From Arthrobacter sp. Soc17.1.1.1 (GTDB taxonomy: Bacteria > Actinomycetota > Actinomycetes > Actinomycetales > Micrococcaceae), in assembly GCF_036867195.1 (NCBI RefSeq), contig NZ_JBAJII010000001.1, positions 744,001 through 808,000 of the forward strand: DNA of 64,000 nucleotides. Reading direction: 5' to 3'. The position numbers and the translations under genes are program-made. The notes beneath the pieces are model-generated. The model was not told where the DNA came from. It did no database searches and saw only the letters and a list, made by a program, of their open reading frames with translations. Positions 1 through 8,117 of this stretch are shown here, one piece after another (position 1 is the stretch's first letter; each line of letters opens with the position of its first letter).

Positions 1-104
1 GCGTCGTCGTGCTCCTCGAGGATCTTGCCGTCGTGGACCCGCTTGAGCTCGACACCCTCGAGGTAGCTGGGGACGGGTGGGTCGAGGTCTTCGTCGCTTG
101 TCAT
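1..104 (-). CDS. Partial gene at left edge, product not recognised
   Basis: The ATG at 104 opens a leftward reading frame whose first 34 residues are visible and acidic (start MTSDEDLDPPVPSYLEG); the rest lies outside the window. The start is 28 bases after the pdxA-type stop and on the same strand, so it is probably the last visible member of the four-carbon acid sugar operon. No domain can be called from this fragment. Confidence 0.5.
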   Translation of the reverse strand, partial: MTSDEDLDPPVPSYLEGVELKRVHDGKILEEHDD

Positions 105-132
105 GGTTCCGATCCTAGGCGCGTGGGAGCAG

Positions 133-1158
133 CTACTTCTTCTGCGCGGTCCGCCAGACGTGGTCCCACCCCGGCGCGAGCGCAGCGGCTCGCCGCATCG
201 ACAGCACGAGGCTCGCCTCGCGGGCGATGCCCTGGCCTGCGATGTCGAACGCCGTCCCGTGGTCCACGGAGACGCGGACGACGGGCAGGCCGACGGTGAT
301 GTTCACGCCGTCGTCGCCGTAGACCGCCTTGAAGGGTGCGTGGCCCTGGTCGTGGTAGCAGGCGATGACCATGTTCCACTTGCCCTTGACCGCGGCGGGG
401 ATGAGCGCGTCCGCGGGGATGGGCCCGTGGACGTTGATGCCTTTCTCGCGGGCGGCGGCGACGGCGGGGGCGAGGATGTCGGCGTCCTCGTCGCCGAACA
501 GGCGGTTCTCGCCGGCGTGCGGGTTCAGTCCGGCGAGGCCGATCGGCTCATCCGGGTTGCCGAGCGCCTTGGTGAACGCGCTGACGAGCTCGATGACGTT
601 GCCGGTGCGTTCCGGCGTGACGTCCTCGATGGCCCGCCGCAGGGAGACGTGGGTGGTGAGGTGGAAGAAGTAGAGGTCGCCCGCGGAGAGCACGAGGCTG
701 AAGTTCTCCACGCCGAACTCGTGGGCGAGGAGTTCCGTGTGGCCGGGCCACTTGTGCCCACCGGCGTGCATCGCGGCCTTGTTGAGCGGCGCCGTGACGA
801 TGCCCTGCACCTTGCCCTCCCGGGCCAGGCGGCAGGCCTCCACGACGAAGCGGTAGGAGCCGTCGCCCGCGGCGGGGCTGAGCTCGCCGAGCTTCACGTC
901 CGCCAGCGACGGGCCGGTCTGCAGCAGCTCGATGATGCCGGGCTCATTGGTCGCGTCCTCGATCGAGGACAGCACGCGGACCTTGTCCGGGTCGCCGCCC
1001 ACGTTGGTGACGCCCTGGCGCATGGCGGCCTCGTCGCCGATGACGACGGGCCTGCATTCCTGCCGGACGTCGTCGTGCCCGAGGAGGGACTTCGCGGTGA
1101 TCTCCGGTCCGATGCCGGCGACGTCGCCGAGGGTGACGGCGAGAGTGGGGATGCTCAT
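133..1158 (-). CDS. PdxA2-type 4-phosphate dehydrogenase (4-phospho-threonate/erythronate)
   Basis: This 341-residue protein has the full length and motifs of the PdxA family: N-terminal LAVTLGDVAGIGPEI, the metal-site segment around GHKWPGHTELLA, CYHDQGHAPFK, and the C-terminal DHGTAFDIAGQG. Classical PdxA acts on 4-phospho-L-threonine in vitamin B6 synthesis. PdxA2 proteins oxidise 4-phospho-D-threonate or D-erythronate, and spontaneous decarboxylation then gives dihydroxyacetone phosphate. The PdxA2 reading is preferred because the gene overlaps a DUF1537 kinase by ATGA at 1155-1158 and sits next to a KdgT-type permease, the standard arrangement of those catabolic operons. The start is the ATG of that overlap; the longer upstream frame lies inside the kinase gene. 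The exact stereoisomer used cannot be read from sequence. Confidence 0.88.
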   Translation of the reverse strand: MSIPTLAVTLGDVAGIGPEITAKSLLGHDDVRQECRPVVIGDEAAMRQGVTNVGGDPDKVRVLSSIEDATNEPGIIELLQTGPSLADVKLGELSPAAGDGSYRFVVEACRLAREGKVQGIVTAPLNKAAMHAGGHKWPGHTELLAHEFGVENFSLVLSAGDLYFFHLTTHVSLRRAIEDVTPERTGNVIELVSAFTKALGNPDEPIGLAGLNPHAGENRLFGDEDADILAPAVAAAREKGINVHGPIPADALIPAAVKGKWNMVIACYHDQGHAPFKAVYGDDGVNITVGLPVVRVSVDHGTAFDIAGQGIAREASLVLSMRRAAALAPGWDHVWRTAQKK

Positions 1159-2453
1159 GAGGATGCCTCCGTTGAGTGGGCGAGGGTGGTGGTCAGTGTC
1201 CGGGTGAGTTCGGTGACGGTGTCGAGCAGGGCGGTGACCGGCCCGAAGCCGCCGGCCTTCGTGACGACAATCTTTCCAGCAGCGGTGCCGCCTTCGACGA
1301 CGCCGACCGGAATGCCCTCCTGGATGGCGCCGGTGATGCGCAGCGCCTGGGCGCGGGTGGCGTCGAGGACGGCGCGGGCGCCGTCGCCGCCGACAAGCAC
1401 GAGGGCGCCGACGGACGTGCGGGCCAGGGTCTGCTGCACCACCGACGCGAGACTGGCCGCGATGGCGGTCCCGCTGAGGGTTCCAGCGCCGCCGACCGCC
1501 TCGGGGGAGGTGATGACGACGACCCGCGGCAGGGATTCCGGGACCTCGAGCTCTGCGGAAGCCCACTGCGCGAGCCGGTTCGGCTGATCGAGCAGGGACT
1601 CGTCCGGCTGCAGGATACGGAGGTCGGCGGAGTCCAGCTGGGACTGCAGGTGGTCGGTCTGGGCGCGGGCGACGTCGTGCAGCGAACTGACGACGACGAC
1701 GATCCGCTGCCCCTGAGCGGCGGGTGCAGGTTCTGCTGCGGCGTGTACTGCTCCGGCGTCGGCCCATGCGGCTGCCATCGCTGCGGCCAGACCGGCCGAC
1801 CCGGCGGGGATCGCCGTCGGGCCCACGACGACGAGCGCGGCCGCGAGGGCGCGCAGGTCGTCATCGGATGCGGCGTTGACGACCACGACGCCGCTACCCG
1901 CCGCGTCCCGAAGGGCCTGCGCATCCCGCTCGGCGGAGCCGCTGAGGCTGATCGTCGTCGTGCCGGGCAGGAGCTGCGAGAACTCGCTCGTCGGGACCGG
2001 CGTGACCGGGTCGCGGCCCGCGGGGGAGTCCTCGACCGGTCCGCCATGGACGCGCAGCAGGCCGTCCTCGATGGTCCGCCCCATGGCCGGGTAGGCCGGG
2101 CATACGACGGCGAAACAGCCGGGATGCTGCTCCTGCCATGCGTCGAGCGCTCCGGCCACCTGCGCCGGGACGCTGCCGCGCATCGTGGAGTCGATCTTCA
2201 GGTACAGATGGTCGGCCCCGGCGGTGACGAGGTTCCTGATGGCGCTCGCCGTGGCCTGTCGGGCGGTGGCGGAGTCCAGAGCGCGAGCGTCAGTGTTGAC
2301 CGCCAGGGCGCTGCCCGGTACCACCGAGTCGGGGAGCAGTTCCCCCAGCAGCAGCCGGGAGGACCAGCCGGTGCGGGAGAACTGGACCACGGAGTCGGTG
2401 GCGCCGGTGACGTCGTCGGCCGCGATGCCGACGATGGGTGCTGTGGATGCCAC
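1155..2453 (-). CDS. Four-carbon acid sugar kinase (DUF1537 family)
   Basis: This 432-residue protein has the two halves of the four-carbon acid sugar kinase family. The N-terminal nucleotide-independent half begins with GIAADDVTGATDSVVQF and includes YLKIDSTMRGSVPAQV. The C-terminal half carries the glycine-rich LVLVGGDGARAVLDA and EGGTAAGKIVVTKAGGFG segments that bind ATP. The family phosphorylates D-threonate, L-threonate or D-erythronate on O4. The start is read as GTG at 2453, two bases downstream of the permease stop, because the frame upstream runs through the permease gene. With the following dehydrogenase it should form a two-step route to dihydroxyacetone phosphate. Confidence 0.85.
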   Translation of the reverse strand: MASTAPIVGIAADDVTGATDSVVQFSRTGWSSRLLLGELLPDSVVPGSALAVNTDARALDSATARQATASAIRNLVTAGADHLYLKIDSTMRGSVPAQVAGALDAWQEQHPGCFAVVCPAYPAMGRTIEDGLLRVHGGPVEDSPAGRDPVTPVPTSEFSQLLPGTTTISLSGSAERDAQALRDAAGSGVVVVNAASDDDLRALAAALVVVGPTAIPAGSAGLAAAMAAAWADAGAVHAAAEPAPAAQGQRIVVVVSSLHDVARAQTDHLQSQLDSADLRILQPDESLLDQPNRLAQWASAELEVPESLPRVVVITSPEAVGGAGTLSGTAIAASLASVVQQTLARTSVGALVLVGGDGARAVLDATRAQALRITGAIQEGIPVGVVEGGTAAGKIVVTKAGGFGPVTALLDTVTELTRTLTTTLAHSTEASS

Positions 2454-2455
2454 GG

Positions 2456-3535
2456 TCAGCTGTTCTCCTCGGTCCGACGGGGCCGGTCCGTGGGTGCGGA
2501 CGGGTCGCCCGCGGGTGGGAGCTCGGAGGCGGAGGTGGGGAGGACCTGCGCGGCGTCGTCCGTGTCCAGGCCGCCCTGGCGCTTGAGCACCCAGGTGGCC
2601 AGGAGCGGGGCGAAGATCGCGGTGACCAAGACGGCCGAGGCGACCTGGGCCGTCGCCACCTCGACGAACGGGGAGAAGCTCGGGTCCGCGGCGGCGACGA
2701 TCGCCGGGGTCGCGATCGAGTTGCCGGCCGTCGTCGCCGATGCGATACCGATGCCGGACTTGGCGCCGCGGCGCAGGACGAAGCGGTAGCCGATGTACAC
2801 GAGGGTGCCGGTGATGAGGGTGGCGGCGATGCCGACGAAGATGCCGCTGATGCCGCCGGCGATGACATTGCGGAGGTCGATGCCGGTGCCGAGGGCGAAG
2901 GCGAAGAACGGGATGACGATGTTCGGGACGGGCCGCATGACCTCGGTCCACTTCGCGTCGAGGTTGCCGACGATGAAGCCGAGGATCAGGGGGATGACGG
3001 CGGCGAGCAGGGTCAGGAACGGGATGTTGCCGAGGCCCGACATGCCGAGGAAGAGCAGGGTGAAGAAGGGGCCGTCGTTGATGGCCGAGGCCATGTAGGC
3101 GCCGCGGTCGCGGTAGTCGCCGTAGCGGCCGGTGAAGGCGAGCCAGAGGCCGCCGTTGCTGTTGTCGAAGGACGCCAGCAGGGCGAGGATCGAGATGCCC
3201 AGGAAGCCCTCGATGCCGACGACCAGGCCGAGGCCCGCGACGAGGGCGGCGGGGATGACCGTCTTGAAGAGCAGGACGACGCCGGTGGTCGCGAGCACGG
3301 GACCCGACGCCTTGGCGGTGATCTGCATGCCGGTCGCGAAGATCAGGACGGCGATCAGCGGCAGGGCCGAGTCGGCGAACAGGGCGGTGGTGAAGCTGCC
3401 GAGTTCCAGGAAGCCGGGGGCGAAGGTCCCGACGATCGAGCCGAGGATCAGGGGGATGAGCATGAGTCCGCCGGGGATGCGGTTCATGCCGTCGAACAGG
3501 GGGATGCGGGACTTCGGAAGCGATTCGGCTGCCAT
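2456..3535 (-). CDS. KdgT-type 2-keto-3-deoxygluconate/sugar-acid permease
   Basis: This 359-residue integral membrane protein has about ten hydrophobic segments and the KdgT signature: MNRIPGGLMLIPLILGS near the N-terminus, LLASFDNSNGGLWLAF in the middle and SATTAGNSIATPA towards the C-terminus. Family members import 2-keto-3-deoxygluconate by proton symport; copies next to DUF1537/PdxA2 genes are thought to import four-carbon acid sugars. The start is the ATG at 3535, with a GAGAAG ribosome site eight bases upstream. The charged Pro-rich C-terminal tail after about residue 320 is probably cytoplasmic. It is the first gene of the leftward operon, and GTAC-containing repeats lie just upstream. 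Confidence 0.85.
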   Translation of the reverse strand: MAAESLPKSRIPLFDGMNRIPGGLMLIPLILGSIVGTFAPGFLELGSFTTALFADSALPLIAVLIFATGMQITAKASGPVLATTGVVLLFKTVIPAALVAGLGLVVGIEGFLGISILALLASFDNSNGGLWLAFTGRYGDYRDRGAYMASAINDGPFFTLLFLGMSGLGNIPFLTLLAAVIPLILGFIVGNLDAKWTEVMRPVPNIVIPFFAFALGTGIDLRNVIAGGISGIFVGIAATLITGTLVYIGYRFVLRRGAKSGIGIASATTAGNSIATPAIVAAADPSFSPFVEVATAQVASAVLVTAIFAPLLATWVLKRQGGLDTDDAAQVLPTSASELPPAGDPSAPTDRPRRTEENS

Positions 3536-3552
3536 GGCGAATCTTCTCTCTG

Positions 3553-3605
3553 TACGGGAGGTCTGTTTCGGAGGAGTACGTACAACTAGTACGGACACGA
3601 TGTAC
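3553..3605. promoter_or_regulatory. Cluster of GTAC half-sites upstream of the acid-sugar operon
   Basis: Five GTAC tetramers occur in 53 bases (3553, 3577, 3581, 3590 and 3602), including the self-complementary GTACGTAC at 3577-3584 next to ACTAGT. This lies immediately upstream of the permease start, where an operator is expected. GTAC cores are common in GntR/FadR-type operators, but no regulator gene is visible here, so the assignment is inference. Confidence 0.35.
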
Positions 3606-3725
3606 CTACTGTAGGCCGCGTGGGACACATCACACAAGAAAGAGCAATCCTTTCGCCCGGCCTCGCAGAACTACTCCGTAGTCTTCACTGCCGTGGCGCA
3701 CGTCCACCTGACCCGACGGGAACCG

Positions 3726-3785
3726 ATGTTGATCATCACCTTGAACGGCGACCGCGGGGGCCGCGCCGCCCGCGCCGAGCAGTGA
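3726..3785 (+). CDS. Possible 19-residue leader peptide ahead of the GT2 gene
   Basis: An ATG at 3726 with GGGAA five bases upstream reads MLIITLNGDRGGRAARAEQ and stops at TGA 3783-3785. That stop overlaps the proposed GTG start of the glycosyltransferase as GTGA. The arrangement would allow translational coupling, but a 19-codon frame in high-GC DNA can arise by chance, so confidence is low. Confidence 0.25.
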   Translation: MLIITLNGDRGGRAARAEQ

Positions 3786-4594
3786 CCCCCTCGACGACCG
3801 CCGCGTCGGCACTGGTGGTCATCCCCGCCTTCGGTTCGCCGGAGCTGACCGATGCGGTGGTGCGTGACCTGTGCCGCGACGGGAGCGACCTCGACCCGGC
3901 CCTGCGCATCGTCGTGGTCGACAACGCCGGTGACTACGTGCTGCCCGAGGGGAACATCGAGGTCCACCGCCCGGGGCGCAACCTGCGGTGGATCGGCGCC
4001 GCCAACTGGGCGCTGCAGAGGGCGTCGCGGGACGGCCATGCGGTCTGCGTGGTGCTGAACAACGACATCCGGCTGTCGCCCGGATTCCTCGACGGACTGC
4101 TCGCGCCCTTCTCGACAGCCGACGACATCGCGCTCGCGGCGTCCTGCTACGACGATTTTTGGCTCCACCAGCGGGCCTCGGCGATCCCGGATACCGCCGC
4201 GGAGTACGTCCCGCGCGACGTGCTGCGCGACGTCGACTTCTGTGACGGCACCGCCATCGCGTTCGCGGTGCCCGCCGTCGTCGAGCTGGGGGGCCTGGAC
4301 GAGGTCACCTTCCCGCGGCACGGCTACGGCGCGGACATCGACCTGGCGATCCGCGTGCGGGCGGCCGGCCTGCGGTGCGTGGTCACGGAGGGCGCCTACG
4401 TCTCGCACCTGCGGCGGCAGACGATGAACCGGACCGGTCAGAGCTCCGAGGGCAACCGGGCGGAGATCCTCCACGGTCTGGACGCCAAGTGGGGCGACGG
4501 GTGGCGGGCCGACGTCGGGCTCGGTCCGGACTCGTTCCCCGCCCACAACACCGGGAGCGGCGCGTCCTGGTACCTGACGGCTCCGGCATGGTGA
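3782..4594 (+). CDS. Family 2 glycosyltransferase
   Basis: This 270-residue protein has a GT-A fold. Residues 10-16 give the first strand (ALVVIPAFG), Asp47-Asn48 (VVVDNAG) is the nucleotide-binding acidic site, Asn93-Asn94-Asp95 (VVLNNDIRL) replaces the metal-binding DxD, and GGLDEVTFPRHGYGADIDLAIRV is the acceptor-side ED-type motif. It probably transfers a sugar from a nucleotide sugar at the cytoplasmic face. The GTG at 3782 is chosen because the frame upstream has no similarity to the family and the first beta-strand falls ten residues in. It overlaps the following GT4 gene, so the two are probably co-translated. The acceptor is unknown. Confidence 0.78.
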   Translation: MTPSTTAASALVVIPAFGSPELTDAVVRDLCRDGSDLDPALRIVVVDNAGDYVLPEGNIEVHRPGRNLRWIGAANWALQRASRDGHAVCVVLNNDIRLSPGFLDGLLAPFSTADDIALAASCYDDFWLHQRASAIPDTAAEYVPRDVLRDVDFCDGTAIAFAVPAVVELGGLDEVTFPRHGYGADIDLAIRVRAAGLRCVVTEGAYVSHLRRQTMNRTGQSSEGNRAEILHGLDAKWGDGWRADVGLGPDSFPAHNTGSGASWYLTAPAW

Positions 4595-5613
4595 GGCCTT
4601 CCGGACGGTCCCCGGGCCGGATTGTCTACGCGGGGTTCGCCACGCGCCACCACAGCGGCGGCGTGCACGTGATGACCCAGCACGTCCGGCTGCTGCGTGA
4701 GCGCGGCCACGAGGCCTGGTTGTGGCTGCCCGACGCGGACGACCGCACCGACTGGATCGGCGACGACGTGCCGATGCTGTTCGGCGCCACGACCGCGATC
4801 GGCGCCGACGACCTCCTGGTGCTGCCGGAGACACCGACCATCCAGGGCCGCGATCCGGCACCCGGAGCCCGCAAGGTCATCTTCAACCAGAACCACTTCT
4901 ACACCTTCGCCGCCGGCGAGCCCGGCGAGGATTTCCCCGGGTGGTCACCGGCGCCCGCAATCTGGGTGGTGTCCGAGGAGAGTCGCGACGTGCTGTCCGC
5001 CGCGCTGCCCGGCCTGCCGGTGAGCGTGGTGCCCAACCCGGTCGACGGCGAGCTGTTCGCCCCCGGTGCTGCCGACCAGCTCCGGGTGAGCTGGTTCCCC
5101 AAGAAGCGGCCGCGGGAAGCCTCGCTGCTGAAGCGGCTGCTGGCCGACGAGCCACGGCTCTCGGGGGTGGAGCTGGTGGAACTGGTCCAGGCCCCGCGGG
5201 CGGAGGTGGCCGCCACTCTGGCGGGCTCGGCAGTCTTCGTCGCCCTCGGGCACACCGAGAGCTACGGTCTGCCGGTCGCCGAGGCGCTGGCGTCGGGCTG
5301 CCTTGTGGTCGGATACGACGGCGGCGGCGGGCACGAGCTGTTCGAGGCGCCCGGCGCGTGGCGGGTGCCGGACCAGCGACCGCTGCTGATCCGCGACCGG
5401 GTGGCAGACCTGATCCAGGACCTCGACGCCCTGGCGCCGGTCCGTGCGGCGAACCGCCGCTGGGTGCTCGACCGCTACCCGTTCGCCCGGACCGGCGCGG
5501 CGCTGCAGGAGGCGGTCGCGGCCGCACGGGCACGGCCCGGCGCAGACGCCGTGGCCGTGCATCCGGTCGCCTGGCTCGACACCCTCGGCCCGCACTTCAC
5601 AGCGTATGCGTGA
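4588..5613 (+). CDS. Family 4 (GT-B) glycosyltransferase
   Basis: This 341-residue protein has the GT4 pattern. The N-terminal Rossmann half opens with IVYAGFATRHHSGGVHVMTQHVRLLRERGH (glycine-rich acceptor loop), and WVVSEESRDVL with SVVPNPVDGELF marks the domain junction. The C-terminal half has ALGHTESYGLPVAEALASGCLVVGYDGGG, the E-x7-E donor-binding motif. The ATG at 4588 overlaps the upstream GT2 stop by seven bases, indicating an operon. The gene ends four bases from the convergent dehydrogenase. The sugar and acceptor are not predictable. Confidence 0.8.
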   Translation: MVRPSGRSPGRIVYAGFATRHHSGGVHVMTQHVRLLRERGHEAWLWLPDADDRTDWIGDDVPMLFGATTAIGADDLLVLPETPTIQGRDPAPGARKVIFNQNHFYTFAAGEPGEDFPGWSPAPAIWVVSEESRDVLSAALPGLPVSVVPNPVDGELFAPGAADQLRVSWFPKKRPREASLLKRLLADEPRLSGVELVELVQAPRAEVAATLAGSAVFVALGHTESYGLPVAEALASGCLVVGYDGGGGHELFEAPGAWRVPDQRPLLIRDRVADLIQDLDALAPVRAANRRWVLDRYPFARTGAALQEAVAAARARPGADAVAVHPVAWLDTLGPHFTAYA

Positions 5614-5617
5614 GGAT

Positions 5618-6532
5618 TCAGTGGGCTCCCTTCACGACGTTGACGAGGTCTTCACCGGCCACGTAGCGGCGCACCTGCGCGTTGACCAGCGCGAAGGCCC
5701 GTGGGCCGGACTGCGCGATCGAGCCGGCGGCGTGCGGAGTGATGATCAGGTTCGGCGCGTTCCACAGCGGATGGTCAGCCGGCAGGGGCTCGGGCTCCAT
5801 CACGTCCAGGGCGGCGCGCAGCCGCCCGGACGTCAGTTCCGCGAGCAGTGCCAAGGTGTCCACCACCTTGCCGCGCGCCACGTTGACCAGCAGGGCGCCG
5901 TCGGGCATCCGGGACAGGAACTCCGCGTCGACGAGCCCGGTCGTGTCCGCGGTGAGCGGAACGGTCAGCACCACCACGTCGGCCTCGGGCAGCAGGTCCG
6001 GCAGCTCCGACGTGGCGTGGATGCCGTCGCGTGCCGTGTGCGCCACGAGCACGGGAACGGCGTCGAAGCTCCGCAGGCGGCGCGCGGTCTGCTCTCCGAG
6101 ATCACCGGCGCCGATGATCAGCACGCGCTTGTCACGCAGGTCGTCGGCCTCCATCGGGTCCCACCGGCCCTGTCGCTGCGCCTCACCGAAGTGGGGCAGC
6201 CGGCGCAGCGTGGCCAGGACGACGGCCAGGACCAGTTCGGCGACGGCCGGGCCGTGCACGCCACGCGCGCTGCACAGGGTCACACCGTCCGGGACGTGCT
6301 CGAGGATGTCCTCGACGCCGGCGCTCGTCAGCTGGGTGATCTCGAGCTTCGGCATGGCGGCGAACTTCTGGGCCAGATTGGTGGAGTCCTCGACCTGCGG
6401 CACCCAGAAGGTGGTCTCCGCCAGGCGCTCGGGCCTCTCGTCCTCGCCGTTCCAGACGATCACCTCGACCTCGTCGGGAAGGGCTCCGAGGAGATCGCGG
6501 GCATTCGGATCGGGTACGCATACGACAGTCAT
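5618..6532 (-). CDS. D-isomer-specific 2-hydroxyacid dehydrogenase
   Basis: This 304-residue NAD(P)-dependent enzyme has the expected features: the dinucleotide loop VLIIGAGDLGEQ (about 138-147), Arg220 in VNVARGKVVD, a Glu in DVMEPEPLP (243-251) and His267 in IITPHAAGS, which together form the Arg/Glu/His catalytic set. It should interconvert a 2-keto acid and a D-2-hydroxy acid. It is divergent from the flavin oxidase and convergent with the GT4 gene. The substrate is not evident; the glycosyltransferase context leaves a sugar-acid role possible but unproven. Confidence 0.83.
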   Translation of the reverse strand: MTVVCVPDPNARDLLGALPDEVEVIVWNGEDERPERLAETTFWVPQVEDSTNLAQKFAAMPKLEITQLTSAGVEDILEHVPDGVTLCSARGVHGPAVAELVLAVVLATLRRLPHFGEAQRQGRWDPMEADDLRDKRVLIIGAGDLGEQTARRLRSFDAVPVLVAHTARDGIHATSELPDLLPEADVVVLTVPLTADTTGLVDAEFLSRMPDGALLVNVARGKVVDTLALLAELTSGRLRAALDVMEPEPLPADHPLWNAPNLIITPHAAGSIAQSGPRAFALVNAQVRRYVAGEDLVNVVKGAH

Positions 6533-6701
6533 TTTGTCAGTGTAAACATTCCCTTGACGAGGCAGGGCTATGGTGTCAGCAGGACTTCTACAGAACTGAG
6601 AAATTCATCCACGGTGGCCGGAAACACCCGTGCCCGACGGATCAGCCGCGCCCGTCGGGGCGGCTTCGAAGGCAGAACCGAACTTCTACAGGAGACTCGT
6701 C

Positions 6702-8084
6702 ATGGCCATCACACAGCTCACCTACCCGCACCAGGAGCCGGAGCTCACCGGCGAGGACATCCGGCTCCGCAACTGGGCCAGGAACTCCCGGCTGGGCCTG
6801 CCCGGCTCGGTCGTCGCGCCGGCCACCGAGGCGGAGCTGTGCGACTTCCTGGCCAGCAGTGACGGCCGGGTCCGGATGATCGGGAGCCGGATGTCTCCCG
6901 GCAGGATGATCGAGGTCGCGGACGGAGCCGGCACGCTCCTGGACCTGAGCAGGCTGAGCGGCCTGATCTCCAGCACCGAGGACACCGCGACCTTCGCCGG
7001 TTCGACCTCCCTGGCCGAGGTGTACGCGTTCCTCACCGCGCGGGGGCAGATGCTGGACGCCTCACCCGGGGTGATCGCCGAGCAGACGCTGGCCGGCGCC
7101 CTGTCCACCGGAACCCACGGTCAGGGCCTGCAGCAGAGCTCGATCGCCGGCGCCGCGCTGGCCATCCGCATGGTGCTGGCCGACGGCACCGTCGCGGAGT
7201 TCGACCGTGACCACCCGGACTTCCCCGCCGTCCAGCTCGGCCTCGGCTCACTGGGCGTGATCACCGCCGTCACGCTGCGTGCACGGGAGTCGATGATCTA
7301 CACCTGCGTGAAGAAGGCCGTCGACGCGGGCACCCTCGAGACGGACCTCGAGACCTGGAACCGGAAGAACATCCTGGTCAAGGCGTGGTGGTTCCCCCAG
7401 GAGAACCAGGTCCAGGTGTGGACGGCCAACGAGGCGTCCGACGACGAGGTGTCCCGCTACCGGGCTGGCGGCAGTCAGCTCGTGGAGTACGCGACGACCG
7501 ATACGTCCATGAACAGCACGATCGAGTCCACGCTGCAGCACCTCCGCGACGACAGCAAGGGTGTCGCCGACAACGGCAAGTCGCTCCGCACGGTGTCGCG
7601 CTTCCGGGACTTCACCGACGTCACGGGTGACATCTACCAGGTGTTCTGCAAGGGGATCGCGACCCCCCAGATCAACGTGGAGATCGGCATCCCGCTCGCC
7701 CGGGCCGGAGCGGTGATCAGGAAGATCAAGGACTGGCATGCGGAGACCCGCCCCCGCATGCACTACCCGGTGATCCTGCGCTGCACCGGCGCGTCCGAGG
7801 GATGGCTGAGCCCGTCCAACGGCCAGGACACCTGCTACTTCGGCTTCGTGGTCTATTACGCGGCGGACGGTTCGCTGTCCGAGGAGGGGAACAGCTTCCT
7901 CCGGGCGGTGGAGCGGGCCCTGGCTGAGGAGGGTGGCCGGCCGCACTGGGGCAAGTACTTCGACGAGTCCCTCTACGACTGGCCGGCGCTCTACCCCCAG
8001 TGGGAAGCCTTCCGCCGGGTGCGCGAGACGCTGGACCCGGAGCACAGGTTCGCGAATGCATTCACCGATGCGCTCCTCGACTGA
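6702..8084 (+). CDS. FAD-linked sugar-lactone/alditol-type oxidase (ALO C-terminal domain)
   Basis: This 460-residue VAO-family flavoprotein has an N-terminal FAD-binding domain with GALSTGTHGQGL, where His139 matches the histidine that covalently holds FAD in aldonolactone and alditol oxidases. The C-terminal ALO domain ends with RPHWGKYFD and LDPEHRFAN, the diagnostic HWGK segment. Relatives oxidise arabinono-, gulono- or galactono-lactones, or alditols, using oxygen. The start is the ATG at 6702 with GGAGA nine bases upstream. The gene lies 33 bases before a GT8 gene and is probably co-transcribed with it, so the substrate may be a glycoside or a sugar precursor made by that cluster. Confidence 0.83.
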   Translation: MAITQLTYPHQEPELTGEDIRLRNWARNSRLGLPGSVVAPATEAELCDFLASSDGRVRMIGSRMSPGRMIEVADGAGTLLDLSRLSGLISSTEDTATFAGSTSLAEVYAFLTARGQMLDASPGVIAEQTLAGALSTGTHGQGLQQSSIAGAALAIRMVLADGTVAEFDRDHPDFPAVQLGLGSLGVITAVTLRARESMIYTCVKKAVDAGTLETDLETWNRKNILVKAWWFPQENQVQVWTANEASDDEVSRYRAGGSQLVEYATTDTSMNSTIESTLQHLRDDSKGVADNGKSLRTVSRFRDFTDVTGDIYQVFCKGIATPQINVEIGIPLARAGAVIRKIKDWHAETRPRMHYPVILRCTGASEGWLSPSNGQDTCYFGFVVYYAADGSLSEEGNSFLRAVERALAEEGGRPHWGKYFDESLYDWPALYPQWEAFRRVRETLDPEHRFANAFTDALLD

Positions 8085-8117
8085 CCCGACCCGCCCACTA
8101 GGACAGGAACACCACCG

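Noticed and set aside
103..1587. 494-codon rightward frame over the pdxA-type gene
   Set aside because: Complementary-strand shadow in high-GC DNA; the leftward PdxA and DUF1537 proteins have clear motifs.
3671..4861. 396-codon leftward frame over the GT2 gene
   Set aside because: Low-complexity Arg-rich product; antisense shadow of the glycosyltransferases.
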